Shown: piece by piece, positions 33,430 through 42,746 of the stretch
Numbering within the stretch: the first letter of the stretch is position 1
Layout of the letters: each line of letters begins with the position of its first letter
Source: Gammaproteobacteria bacterium
Lineage (GTDB): Bacteria > Pseudomonadota > Gammaproteobacteria > Chromatiales > Sedimenticolaceae
Length of the DNA: 59,758 nucleotides
Reading direction: 5' to 3'
Assembly (NCBI GenBank): GCA_020445165.1
Contig: JAGRHE010000001.1
Location: forward strand, 1 to 59,758
The notes under the pieces: model-generated
Databases searched by the model: none
What the model was told of the DNA's origin: nothing
The model's input: the letters and a program-made list of their open reading frames with translations, nothing else
Program-made: the position numbers and the translations under genes

Positions 33430-36411
33430 ATGCACAGGTTGAGCAACCAGATTCGGGCGGTCGTTGCGGGAGTTCTGCTCCTGGCGATCCTCGCGGTCCT
33501 TTGGCTGAGCATCTCCAGCCTGACTTCGCTGGGCGCGACGATCAACAGTGTCTACGTGGACTCGGCCATGCAACAGGCCGAGAGTTTCCTGCGCCGGGTG
33601 GCCGCAGAGCAGGCCGAGCGTTACGACGCGCGTTTCCGACGCTACCTGATGCAGGTTGCCAACCAGGCGGCCGCGCTGTCGCATTTCTACGAACGCGAGG
33701 CGCAGCTCGACGATGCGCAGGTGAAGGTCGACGCTATCCTGTCCGAGCGTCTTGCGAACGGGGGTTACGGCAATACGCGCGACGAACCTGCCTCCATCTT
33801 CTACTGGGGTGGGAACGCGCTCGATGATGTACTGCGTCGTGAGCTGATGGTCACGTCGTACCTCGAACCCGTTCTCGTCGAGGCCCAGGTCAGCGATCCG
33901 CTGATCACCGCGGCCTGGATCATCACCAGCTCGGGAATCGGGCGTTACACACCCAACACCGATCCGCATCGGGACTGGCCGGCCGGATTCGATCTGCGCA
34001 ATCCCGAGCATGACCCGGTCTACTCGGTCGCGACACCCGCGTTCAATCCCGAGAAGACGGCGCGCTACAGCGGCTTGTACATGGATGCCGCCGGGCAGGG
34101 CGTGATCGTGTCGGCCGTGGCGCCGGTGTATCGCGCTGACGGTCGCTATGCTGCGACCACGGGTGTGGATGTCTCACTGAGCGACATGCGGCGCGAGATC
34201 CTCAGCTTCACGGGTTTCTCACAGACCGGGGATGCGACAGGTTTCGCCTTCCTGGTGGCGGCAGACGGGCAGGCGATCGCATTCCCGCCGTCGCAGCTCG
34301 ATGTGCTCGGTCTGACGCACCCGGAGGAGCTGCTCGAGTTGAACCTTCTGAGCACCTCCAACGCCCAGTTCAGCGAGCTGGTCAGGCGGATGATTTCCCG
34401 GCAGGCGGAAAGTGTCGGGCTGGAACGCTTGCAGTTGGCAGGCAACAACTACTACGTGGCCCACAGCGGAATGGCGTCGACCGGCTGGCGGCTCGGCCTG
34501 GCCTATCCTGAAGACGAGGTGTTGCGTGGCTCCGAGGCTATTGGCACGACGGCAGGCATCGCGGTCAAGGATACGATTCTGCGGATCGGTGGCGTGGCCG
34601 TGTTCGGCTTCGTGCTGGTCGGCGCACTGGTCACCCTTTTCCTGCGTTATCGATTGCTGCATCCCCTGGAAGGCCTGAATGCGAGCGCACGGCGGATTGC
34701 CGATGGTGACCTGCAGGCGCCTATCGACACGTCCGGCCGGGACGAGCTGGCGACGCTGGCCGGCAACCTGTCGACGATGCGCGATGCCGTGCGCGAAACG
34801 CTGGACAGGTTGCGTGACAGTGAGCAGAGACTGCAATCGATCATCGACAACGCGCCCGCCGCGATCTACGTCAAGGATCTGTCCGGCCGCTTCCAGTTGA
34901 TGAACCGCCACTGCAGCCAGTTGCTGGGAACCTCACCGGAGCAGGCAATCGGAAAGCAGGACCACGATTTCCTGCCGCCGCCGGTTGCGCATGAGGTCGG
35001 GCTCAACGACCGGCGCGTCATCGATGCCGGCGTACCTCTGCACGTCGAAGAAGCGATCCCGGTCGACGGCGAAACACGCACCTTCGTGTCGATCAAGTTT
35101 CCCCTGCAGGATCACCGTGGCCAGGTCTTGGGTGTCTGCGGTATCTCGACCGATATCACTGATCGCAAGCAGGTCGAGCATGAACTGCAGCAGCATCGCA
35201 CGCGATTGTCCGAAATGGTGGCCGAGCGTACCCGCGAGCTGTCGATTGCACGTGAACGCGCCGAGTCGGCCAACCGCGCCAAGACGTCTTTCCTGGCAAA
35301 CATGAGTCACGAGATCAGGACGCCGATGAACGGCGTGCTGTCACTCGCACAACTGCTGGCGCGCGGCGAGCTGTCGGAAAAGGATCGCCATTACGTGGAA
35401 CTGATCCTGAATGCAGGACGTGCCCTGATGACCGTGCTGAACGACATCCTGGACTATTCGAAGATCGAGGCTGGCCAGGTGAGCGCGGTGCGTGCGCCGT
35501 TCAGTCTCGAACACCTGGTGCGGGATATCGAGGGGCTGATGCTGCCATTGGCCGAACAGAAGAAGCTCGAGTTTCGGACCACCTGTGCCCGGGACCTGCC
35601 CGACCGGGTGGTCGGCGATTCATCCCGCCTGCGCCAGGTGGTGCTCAATCTCGTCGGCAACGCGATCAAGTTCACCGAGCGTGGCCGCGTCACGCTTCGC
35701 CTGTCGGACCTGTCGAGAGGCCATGATCCGGTGCGGCTGCGCATCGAGGTCGAGGACAGCGGACCGGGCATTTCTGCCGCCGACCTCGAGCACATCTTCG
35801 ATCGCTTCTTCCGTGCTGGCATCGATACCGGGCCGGCCGGGACCGGAAGTGGCCTCGGCTTGAGCATCTGCAAGAAGCTCGTCGAACTGATGGATGGTGA
35901 GATCGGCGTGTCATCGGTGCCCGGCGAGGGCAGCCGTTTTCATATCGAGATCGATCTGCCGAAGGCCCTCGACGAGAGCGGCACCCGGGACGATGCGGCA
36001 CAGTTGCAGGCCCCGGCGCCGGGACCTCTGCGGATCCTGGTTGCCGACGACGATCCGATCGGCCGGATGGCCTGCCAGACCCTGCTCGAACAGGTCGGGC
36101 ACAGGATCACGGTGGCGGACAATGGAAGCGAAGCACTGGCTGCACTGGAAGGCGGCGACTTTGACCTGGTCCTGATGGACATCCACATGCCGGTCATGGA
36201 CGGTCTCGAGGCGACCCGCCGGGTACGCGATCATGCCGATCCGCGCATCCGCGATATCCCGGTGCTGGCTTTGACTGCCAGCGTCATGAATGACGAGTAT
36301 CATCGCTACCTGGATATGGGCATCACTGCCGTGCTGGCCAAGCCGCTGTCGATCGATGAACTGAACCGCACCATCCAGGATGCCCTGCAGGACGGGGCGC
36401 GCGTGCATTGA
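33430..36411 (+). CDS. Hybrid sensor histidine kinase (dCache-HAMP-PAS-HisKA-HATPase-REC)
   Basis: The protein of about 993 residues has two membrane helices (about 8-30 and 388-408) flanking a periplasmic dCache-like sensor domain. HAMP (about 410-460), PAS (about 470-580), HisKA with the phospho-acceptor in FLANMSHEIRTPMNG, HATPase with NLVGNAIKFTERG and GSGLGLSICKK, and a C-terminal receiver with LMDIHMPVMDG follow. It should autophosphorylate on His and pass phosphate to its own receiver. No response regulator or HPt gene is adjacent. I take the ATG at 33430 because it places the first helix correctly; upstream starts are possible. Confidence 0.92.
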   Translation: MHRLSNQIRAVVAGVLLLAILAVLWLSISSLTSLGATINSVYVDSAMQQAESFLRRVAAEQAERYDARFRRYLMQVANQAAALSHFYEREAQLDDAQVKVDAILSERLANGGYGNTRDEPASIFYWGGNALDDVLRRELMVTSYLEPVLVEAQVSDPLITAAWIITSSGIGRYTPNTDPHRDWPAGFDLRNPEHDPVYSVATPAFNPEKTARYSGLYMDAAGQGVIVSAVAPVYRADGRYAATTGVDVSLSDMRREILSFTGFSQTGDATGFAFLVAADGQAIAFPPSQLDVLGLTHPEELLELNLLSTSNAQFSELVRRMISRQAESVGLERLQLAGNNYYVAHSGMASTGWRLGLAYPEDEVLRGSEAIGTTAGIAVKDTILRIGGVAVFGFVLVGALVTLFLRYRLLHPLEGLNASARRIADGDLQAPIDTSGRDELATLAGNLSTMRDAVRETLDRLRDSEQRLQSIIDNAPAAIYVKDLSGRFQLMNRHCSQLLGTSPEQAIGKQDHDFLPPPVAHEVGLNDRRVIDAGVPLHVEEAIPVDGETRTFVSIKFPLQDHRGQVLGVCGISTDITDRKQVEHELQQHRTRLSEMVAERTRELSIARERAESANRAKTSFLANMSHEIRTPMNGVLSLAQLLARGELSEKDRHYVELILNAGRALMTVLNDILDYSKIEAGQVSAVRAPFSLEHLVRDIEGLMLPLAEQKKLEFRTTCARDLPDRVVGDSSRLRQVVLNLVGNAIKFTERGRVTLRLSDLSRGHDPVRLRIEVEDSGPGISAADLEHIFDRFFRAGIDTGPAGTGSGLGLSICKKLVELMDGEIGVSSVPGEGSRFHIEIDLPKALDESGTRDDAAQLQAPAPGPLRILVADDDPIGRMACQTLLEQVGHRITVADNGSEALAALEGGDFDLVLMDIHMPVMDGLEATRRVRDHADPRIRDIPVLALTASVMNDEYHRYLDMGITAVLAKPLSIDELNRTIQDALQDGARVH

Positions 36412-36457
36412 TCTACCATGCATGGTGCCGGTCCGGCTGCCGACGAAGGATCTCCGG

Positions 36458-37339
36458 TCAGCGCAAAAACGTATCGCCGATAGTGGCTGGTAGTACTTCA
36501 TCCGCGATCGAAATCTGCAGATCGTAGTGCAGGGAACTGGTTGCGCCTGCACCTTCGAACAGGCCACTGACTGGCATGGTATCTCGCGGATGGGCGGCGG
36601 CAGCGATCGTGATGTGGGTGTCGGCGATCGCCTCGCCGTGGGTCGGGTCGAAGCCGCGCCAGCCGGCGCCCGGCAGGTAGACCTCCGGCCACGCATGCAG
36701 ATGGCGGCGTTCACTGCGCAGGTTGCCTTTCTGGTAGCCGCTGGCGAATCGCGCCGCCAGGCCTTCTGCCCGGCAGCAATCGACGAACAAAACGGCGAGG
36801 TCCCGACATGCCCCCTGGCGTGACTGCAGGGTCGCGGCGGGCGTTTGCGGTGTGCCGGTCTCGCGATGCACGTGATGGAAGTCGGCAAACAGTTCGCGGT
36901 TCAGGCGATCGACAAAGCGCAGTGTGTCACGTTCGACTGACAGGCTGAGTTCGGCGGCGAACGCCGTCACCGCATCATCCGCCGCGATGCGCTCGAGGTA
37001 GGCGCGCGCGCAATACAGGTCATGCGCATGATCGATCGGCAGGGATACGGCTTCGGCGTTCAGGAGGAAGTCGAAGGGGTTGCTGCGCAGGGTCTCGACC
37101 TGCATCTCCAGCGTGATATCGAGGTGGTCGGTGGCTGCATCGAACCAGACCTGGGTCACCCGGTTGCCTTCGAGATCGATGTGCTCGTTGCGTCCCTGTG
37201 GCGTTGGTGAGATCTGCAGTGCGTAGTCGAGGATACGCTGGGCGCCGTCGTCGCGGGGACAGAATCGCAGCTGGTGTGGACCCAGGCGCACCGGCTGCGA
37301 ATAGCGATACTGTGTGTGATGGTGAATACGAAAGTGCAT
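36458..37339 (-). CDS. Transglutaminase-like protein A (with N-terminal beta domain)
   Basis: The 293-residue protein has the bacterial transglutaminase N-terminal domain (YRYSQPVRLGPHQLRFCPRD...) followed by a papain-fold domain with the full triad: Cys178 in QGACRD, His215 in HLHAWPEVYLPGAGWRGFD and Asp231 in DPTHG. Members usually act as cysteine proteases or amidases rather than cross-linkers. No signal peptide, so cytoplasmic. It is 49 bp downstream of a second transglutaminase on the same strand, probably one operon. A related gene lies at 51146-52006. Confidence 0.9.
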   Translation of the reverse strand: MHFRIHHHTQYRYSQPVRLGPHQLRFCPRDDGAQRILDYALQISPTPQGRNEHIDLEGNRVTQVWFDAATDHLDITLEMQVETLRSNPFDFLLNAEAVSLPIDHAHDLYCARAYLERIAADDAVTAFAAELSLSVERDTLRFVDRLNRELFADFHHVHRETGTPQTPAATLQSRQGACRDLAVLFVDCCRAEGLAARFASGYQKGNLRSERRHLHAWPEVYLPGAGWRGFDPTHGEAIADTHITIAAAAHPRDTMPVSGLFEGAGATSSLHYDLQISIADEVLPATIGDTFLR

Positions 37340-37388
37340 GGCGTAAATCCTTGCGCGAGCGGTGGGTCGATGAAGGTTACCGGCGCTG

Positions 37389-38177
37389 TCAGTTCCAGAT
37401 GCGCTCGACACTAACAGCCTGGGTGTGCGGATAGACGAGCGGACCGTACTGGCTGTAGATGGCGACATCCGCCGCATCACGTCCATAGCCGACCGCGACG
37501 TAGCCACCGTTCAGCCTGGCCTGGGTCGCATCGAAGGTATACCAGCGTCCACCCACGTAGGCCTCGAACCAGGCGTGCAGGTCCATCGGTTGCAGTTGGT
37601 ACAAATAGCCTACGACCATGCGTGCCGGAATGCTCAGGCTGCGGCACAGGGCGATACCGAGGTGGGCCAGGTCGCGGCACACGCCAATGCGCCGGGCGTT
37701 GGTTTCTATCGCCGAAACGGGCACATCACTGCTGCCGGGCTGGTATGACACGTTGTGGCGCAGCCAGCCCGTAATCGCATCCACCTGGTCGTAACCCGGC
37801 AGGTTGCCGAACGTGATCTCGGTCGCCATGTCGTGAAAACGGTCCGACTCACAGTAACGACTGGGCAGAAGGTAGCTGAGCACGGCATCGGGCAGGCTCT
37901 GTATGTCGGTGAACGGCGCGCCCGGTGCCCGGTCGACTGAATCTGCCGTCATCACCTCGGCGCTGGTGGCAACCTCGAAGGCGCCGGCTGGCGCCAGCAG
38001 GCGTTGGCACAGATTGCCGTAGCCATCGGTGAACTCATACACCGGCACGCTGGGTGTGATCATGTACTCTTCCCGCGCGATCCATTGCTGCGCACCGCTG
38101 CGTGGTCGCAGCATCAGCACGAACGGTGTGGGCAGTGTGATGCCGAACGAAAACAGGCAGCGGGTCCTGAGCCACAT
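37389..38177 (-). CDS. Transglutaminase-like protein B
   Basis: The 262-residue protein has a papain-fold domain in its C-terminal half with Cys167 in [11 protein letters not shown], His201 in [19 protein letters not shown] and Asp216. Its N-terminal part differs from protein A, and it belongs to another branch of the superfamily (LPSRYCESD is typical). A GGAG site lies 7 nt before the ATG. It is the first gene of the two-gene unit, and a palindromic repeat lies about 40 bp upstream of its start. Confidence 0.9.
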   Translation of the reverse strand: MWLRTRCLFSFGITLPTPFVLMLRPRSGAQQWIAREEYMITPSVPVYEFTDGYGNLCQRLLAPAGAFEVATSAEVMTADSVDRAPGAPFTDIQSLPDAVLSYLLPSRYCESDRFHDMATEITFGNLPGYDQVDAITGWLRHNVSYQPGSSDVPVSAIETNARRIGVCRDLAHLGIALCRSLSIPARMVVGYLYQLQPMDLHAWFEAYVGGRWYTFDATQARLNGGYVAVGYGRDAADVAIYSQYGPLVYPHTQAVSVERIWN

Positions 38178-38217
38178 CGAACTTCTCCATTCGGGTGGAA
38201 CCCGATACGTGGTCTGC

Positions 38218-38284
38218 CGTCGCCCCGCGCTGGCGGGTATCCAGAGAAATCAAACACAAAGATTCCCGCTGGCGCACGAATACC
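38218..38284. repeat. Degenerate palindromic (MITE-like) repeat, copy B
   Basis: The segment CCCCGCGCTGGCGGGTATCC plus AGAGAAAT matches the reverse complement of the right half of the repeat at 48822-50126 at about 28 of 34 positions. GATTCCCGC near 38260 matches the other half. It has two stem-loops pointing at each other, like the intact copy. Confidence 0.6.
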
Positions 38285-38979
38285 AGATCTGTAAATGCTC
38301 CTGAGGCGGCTCGATGAGCGTTGTTCGCCAGATCGGATGGCAATCGAGTTACAACAGAAGCGCGCCAACAAGGATAAGCGATTTCGAACCGGTTTCCGGA
38401 GGCGACGAAATCCCGCCTCGTTTGGCATTGCTGCGCTGCTTCGTTAGGGGCTGGCCGGATTTTCTGGAGGACAGGCTTTTGGCACGCTGGCGCGTGACGG
38501 TGCCGTCGGAATGTGGTCATCAAGCCGCCCGGGGTGGGCCGCCGACCCGATGCTGCATGCTGGCGCGGATGGGCGATTGCATGTTCGCAATGGCCTTCTA
38601 ATCTTCTTGTGTCCAGGTCGATGCTGTCGGATCGACCTCTGCCGGTGCTGCCTTGATCGGAGGTCGGTTGCCGATGAACATCTCCACACCTGTCGCATTC
38701 GGGGTTTTGATCTTGCCGGCCAGTCAAGCGGGTGTCGGCGCTGCTCCCGGCGATGCCGACGGAGAAACCGGGTGCCGCGCCCAGGCGCAGAGGGAAAACG
38801 TCCTTCCGTATGGAATCGCGGACTACCTGAAAGCTTGCCAGACAGCGGCGAGTGAAACGGACGAACAGGACACCGAGCCAGCGGTCAGGCCGTGCGATGA
38901 CGGTCAACGATCGAGCGCCAGGATCATGCCCACCCCACTGCAATCGCCGTTAGCTACCGTCCTTCGGCCCTGTTCGAAT
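38285..38979. other. Region of uncertain coding content
   Basis: About 700 bp between the transglutaminase and lipoprotein genes. From 38674, behind a GGAGG site, a frame runs without stop into the lipoprotein gene and could be its true 5' part. Its first residues (MNISTPVAFGVLILPASQ) lack the positive charge of a signal peptide. Nothing else recognised. Confidence 0.4.
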
Positions 38980-39507
38980 GTGCGTCGGCGTGCCTGCACG
39001 CCGTTCACGACGACTTGCGTGGCATCGCTGTTCGGATGTGCGATTGCACCCACGGTCGAATCCCGGCCGTCGCCGCTCCCTCGTGCCTGGACCCAGCAGG
39101 CATCGGAACAGGGTGTGCTTGCGGTCGGCAGGGTGGTGCGGGCCGAAGGCGTGGGTGACCCGTTTCCGCGACCGTCCGAATTCCCGGGTGACTCCCTCGC
39201 GGTTCCCGGCGAGCAGACGCCTTCCCTGCGCGACGCATTGCTGAAGGCCGCGTGGCCGGTGATCGTGGTTACCGCCGTCGTCGTGGCGGCACCGGTTGTA
39301 GCGACCGAATCGCTGAGCGGGGAGTCTTCGAACGAACCACCGGCATCGAACCCTGCACACGGCGTTTTCCGCCACCCGGTACAGCTCGCGGGAACGCACC
39401 AACAGGTGGTGATGGACGAATACCGGCGATTCCGGGTCGGCGACTGTGTTGCCATCAGGGCCACGCCCGCGATGCTGGTGCCGGCGCTGCCCGGTGCCTG
39501 CGATTGA
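38980..39507 (+). CDS. Putative lipoprotein of unknown function
   Basis: From the GTG at 38980 the protein has about 175 residues, a short signal with a possible lipobox L-F-G-C (Cys20), a hydrophobic helix in the middle (PVIVVTAVVVAAPVV) and a C-terminal segment (QVVMDEYRRFRVGDCVAIR) resembling the small barrel end of SlyB-like proteins. No firm family. An in-frame start at 38674 with a GGAGG site would add 102 residues. It ends 13 bp before the next lipoprotein gene, so the two are probably co-transcribed. Confidence 0.5.
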   Translation: MRRRACTPFTTTCVASLFGCAIAPTVESRPSPLPRAWTQQASEQGVLAVGRVVRAEGVGDPFPRPSEFPGDSLAVPGEQTPSLRDALLKAAWPVIVVTAVVVAAPVVATESLSGESSNEPPASNPAHGVFRHPVQLAGTHQQVVMDEYRRFRVGDCVAIRATPAMLVPALPGACD

Positions 39508-39520
39508 CCGGCCGGCGCTG

Positions 39521-40993
39521 ATGAAAGACGCAGTCGCTGTAAGGCGGATCGCGCGGATGGCGGGCTGTTGCGCAACTGCAGTGGCCCTGCTCTGTGTCGT
39601 TGGCTGCGCCAACAAGCTGCGTGAAGAATCGCCTGCCTTGGCTGCGGATAGATCCGCCGACTACCCGGTGCGAGTGGTGGTGGCCGCAGTCCCTGTCGCA
39701 GCCGACGTCGGCAGTACGGCAGCCGGTCGCGAGCCGGTGCCTGGCGGCCAGGTACCGGTCATGGTCGAGACGCCGACAGCGGGCAGGGCCGACGGTGCGC
39801 TGCAGTTTGCCGAAAGGGGCGCGCTGGAATGCGGTCTCAGGTCGCTCGGGGCGGGGCCGTACTTTCCCTTTGTGTTCCTGCCCTGTGCTGTCCTGACGGT
39901 GCCCACGATGGCCGCGGTTGGCGCGTGGTTGGCTTCCCCCAAGGCCGATGTCGATGCGATCAGGCAGTCATCGGACGAACACCTGCAGACTCCCGCACCG
40001 GCCGTGCTCGCGGAGAAGGCGCGTGCCTACCTGGAGCGGGTTGCAGGGCGGCCGATTTCGCTGACCCAGGGACTGCAACCCAGCGCTGCTGCTGCGCCAG
40101 GCGTACGGCCGGACTACCCGCCGCAGGCCGGTGCCAGCGGTACCTTGTTCGAACTTGGTCTGCGCGAAATCCGCCTGGCCGGCAGCGGCAAGCGGGACCA
40201 GCCGCTGTGCCTGTACATGGAGGCGCGCGGACGAAAGATCGACACGGCCAGCGGCCGACCGATCGACGAGCGGCAGATTGCCCGGACGGTCGAGTGCCGA
40301 CCGGCATCCGTCTGGTTATCCACCGATGGTGCGTTGTTCGCCCAAACACTCGACGCCGGCCAGCAGATGCTGGCCGAGCAACTGGCCGACCAGCTCTACC
40401 TGGTCCACCGGCCGCAGACTGACCTGCCCACATCGGCCGAAGACACTCGTACTGTGCCGGCCTATGTGCTTGCCCCGCTCAGTCCGCCGCCGCCCGAGAG
40501 CTACCTCGACCTGCGATCATTGACCGGCAAGGCGCGGCACGTGCAAGGCTGGGGTGGGATGCATTTCGTCGATGTCGACAACCTGTTGCCAGCCTTCCGC
40601 TGGGAGGCGTTTCCGCGCCCGTTCGACCTGCCGGACGGCGCCTATTCGGACGTCTCTTACACACTGCGCATCTACTCTGGTGAAGTGCGGCAGTTGCGTG
40701 TCGCCGAACCGGCGACACTGCTGCACGAGGTGACGGACTTGAACGAACCGGCTTTCTCCCTGTCGACGCCGCTTCAGCCCTGCCGTCATCATTTCTGGAC
40801 GGTACGCGCGCATTTCACGTTGAACGGAGTGCGCCGGGTGACGGAGTGGGCCGGGGCCTACTTCACGGCGGGCGGTGAAGTAAGCCCGTCGTATCGCTAT
40901 TTCTACCCGTTTCGCACGCCACCGGCAGACCAGGCCACCTGCGGTTGGCTGGGCCATGCCGCTGCTGCGGCTGCCGGGATCAGTTCTCGATGA
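39521..40993 (+). CDS. Large lipoprotein of unknown function
   Basis: The 490-residue protein begins with a basic segment and a lipobox V-V-G-C (Cys29), so it should be lipid-anchored, most likely in the outer membrane. The mid part is rich in Ala/Pro, with a hydrophobic stretch (PYFPFVFLPCAVLTVPTMAAVGAW, about 126-150). The C-terminal 130 residues look like a beta domain (FRWEAFPRP...YTLRIYSGEVRQLRV...FWTVRAHFTLNG), possibly fibronectin-like. No family recognised. It follows the smaller lipoprotein gene and overlaps the convergent gene by 14 nt at its 3' end. Confidence 0.7.
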   Translation: MKDAVAVRRIARMAGCCATAVALLCVVGCANKLREESPALAADRSADYPVRVVVAAVPVAADVGSTAAGREPVPGGQVPVMVETPTAGRADGALQFAERGALECGLRSLGAGPYFPFVFLPCAVLTVPTMAAVGAWLASPKADVDAIRQSSDEHLQTPAPAVLAEKARAYLERVAGRPISLTQGLQPSAAAAPGVRPDYPPQAGASGTLFELGLREIRLAGSGKRDQPLCLYMEARGRKIDTASGRPIDERQIARTVECRPASVWLSTDGALFAQTLDAGQQMLAEQLADQLYLVHRPQTDLPTSAEDTRTVPAYVLAPLSPPPPESYLDLRSLTGKARHVQGWGGMHFVDVDNLLPAFRWEAFPRPFDLPDGAYSDVSYTLRIYSGEVRQLRVAEPATLLHEVTDLNEPAFSLSTPLQPCRHHFWTVRAHFTLNGVRRVTEWAGAYFTAGGEVSPSYRYFYPFRTPPADQATCGWLGHAAAAAAGISSR

Positions 40994-41912
40994 TGCGCAT
41001 GTCCTTGTCGAACCGCTTCGGACCGGTTTTCGCCTGCTCCTTTACGGCCGCGGGCGCCGCCGGCATGCCGCGGCGCAGGCGCGCCTCGACGCGGATCGCG
41101 GCCATGCGGTGTTCATCAACGATCTCCGGATACAAGGCGCAGTACTCATCGACCTCCAGCACGTGCAGCTTGGCAGCGGTTTCCATGCGCTCGCGCTCGC
41201 TTGTCGTCAGGCCCTGCAGCATCAAGAGTCGCGGTGCCTTGCGCATCAGGTAGCGCTGGCACAGATCGTGGTCGCCCTCGTCCTGCCAGTCCTCGCGGAT
41301 CAGCAGGCCGGGGAAGTCATCGCTGCAGTCGTTACCCCGCTCGAACCACGCCGCACGCGGGTTGCTGCCGGCGCGCCGGGCGATGAGTTGCTGCAGCCGG
41401 TGATTGACCGGCGGTTCAGCGCGTGATTTTTCGGACTCGGTGTTGTCGACCCGCATCTTGGAATGCGGCAGGGCAGTCCATTCGGCCCGCTTCGGAAACG
41501 ACGCCTTGACGCTCGCCTCGCAGCACGAGTGGATCAGCGCAAGCGGAGAGCCGTCCTTCGCGTCGAGCAGCCAGTACTCGAAGCGATCGCCGAGCGGGAA
41601 GGGAATGGTTGCGGTCGTCAGGAACTCGCGCAGTTCCTGGATGCTCGCCAACACCTTGTCGTGATTGACGCAGGCGGGGAAATTGAAGGTATGCAGCTGC
41701 TGACCGGCAAGCTTGGCGACATTGAAAAAGCCCCTGTCCAGACCGTAGCCCTGGACCCGGAAGGTATCGCCGTTGCCCTGCTCGTTGCCCGAGAAGTAGT
41801 GGAAGTCCCAATTCAGACCGTCAAAGCTCTGCGCGCGGGCGCGCGCCGTCTCGGCGATCTGCACCACGCCCGAGTAGGGCGGCAGCAGGCGTTGTGAGTA
41901 GGCTCGTATCAC
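40980..41912 (-). CDS. Conserved-looking hypothetical protein (310 aa)
   Basis: A 310-residue soluble protein with no signal peptide. It contains ordered segments (NWDFHYFSGNEQGNGDTFRV, IPFPLGDRFEYWLLDAKDG, HSCCEASVKASFPKR) and a charged C-terminal helix (RRGMPAAPAAVKEQAKTGPKR). I recognise no domain. Codon use is like that of its neighbours, and the reading is consistent with a real gene. Its end overlaps the convergent lipoprotein gene by 14 nt. Confidence 0.65.
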   Translation of the reverse strand: MIRAYSQRLLPPYSGVVQIAETARARAQSFDGLNWDFHYFSGNEQGNGDTFRVQGYGLDRGFFNVAKLAGQQLHTFNFPACVNHDKVLASIQELREFLTTATIPFPLGDRFEYWLLDAKDGSPLALIHSCCEASVKASFPKRAEWTALPHSKMRVDNTESEKSRAEPPVNHRLQQLIARRAGSNPRAAWFERGNDCSDDFPGLLIREDWQDEGDHDLCQRYLMRKAPRLLMLQGLTTSERERMETAAKLHVLEVDEYCALYPEIVDEHRMAAIRVEARLRRGMPAAPAAVKEQAKTGPKRFDKDMRIIEN

Positions 41913-41982
41913 ACTGCCATGCTACTACGGCGACCTTGCGCCCAAATCCGCCCTGCGAGCGGGGAATACCCCGCGGCTGGGT

Positions 41983-42546
41983 TCACGTGTCGCAGCGTGC
42001 CGGTATCCACAGCCTGTAGTGAGGCCCCACCAGTGACGAGGGGTTGCCGGTCAGCGGAATGAAGGTGCTCTTCGACCGCGTGCTGCCGCCGCAGCCCCAG
42101 TCGCCCGAGATGTCAGCAACGATTCTCACGTTGACGTATCTGCCACGGTACGCCGGTCCCCACGCATGACAGGCGCTGTTCGCCAGGTCACCCAGCAGTG
42201 AGGGGGTTGGGTTGTAATCGTAGATGCCATTGCCGCCGCTGTTGGTGCATGCAGCCGGAACTCCGCGCACAGAGCCGTTGTAAGGGTCTGCCCAGGCGGT
42301 GTTGATGCAGTCACGTGCCCGCCGGTAAGCGCGCAGCCGGATCGTATTGGGAATGTACCAGCCGCCGGACGCGCGTGCGCGAAAGTGCGTCGTTCGGACC
42401 GTGTCCCGAACATTGTCGAGGCCCGCCTCCATCGGAATGATCCTGAAGTTCGCGCTGCACCAGCGGACATAGGTCCGCGCTTCGAGCGCGGAAGACATCA
42501 CGATCGATCCCAACAATACAGCGCCGATTAGAAATGTCTTGTTCAT
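41983..42546 (-). CDS. Secreted cysteine-containing protein of unknown function
   Basis: The 187-residue protein has a clear signal peptide (about 1-23). Six cysteines lie in the mature part (in YVRWCSANF, RDCINTAW, AACTNSGG, SACHAWG, WGCGGS and ARCDT), which could make three disulfides. Trp, Arg and Gly are frequent. No family recognised. Its upstream region is much more AT-rich than the rest of the window, which may indicate recent acquisition or a regulated promoter. Confidence 0.65.
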   Translation of the reverse strand: MNKTFLIGAVLLGSIVMSSALEARTYVRWCSANFRIIPMEAGLDNVRDTVRTTHFRARASGGWYIPNTIRLRAYRRARDCINTAWADPYNGSVRGVPAACTNSGGNGIYDYNPTPSLLGDLANSACHAWGPAYRGRYVNVRIVADISGDWGCGGSTRSKSTFIPLTGNPSSLVGPHYRLWIPARCDT

Positions 42547-42746
42547 ATCTCCACCCCATCGAATAAAATCCTTTATTCAATAGTAAGTATATTATTTGAT
42601 GGAAATGCGAACTTGCCTCGGCTCAAGAAAACCCGGTTCTGGCTCCCAGTAAATATATAAATGAGCCTGATTAGATTTATCGATATTTATTCCAGGTTGC
42701 TTTTGTAAATCGAGGTCCCCTAAATTCGAACGGATGTGTGGCCGTA
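42547..42746. promoter_or_regulatory. AT-rich upstream region with a palindrome
   Basis: This 200-bp gap is strikingly AT-rich (runs such as AGTATATTATTTGATGG) compared with the GC-rich surroundings. GAATAAA (42561-42567) pairs with TTTATTC (42572-42578) 15 bp upstream of the start of the secreted protein gene. It could be an operator or a terminator of the upstream opcA gene. Confidence 0.4.
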
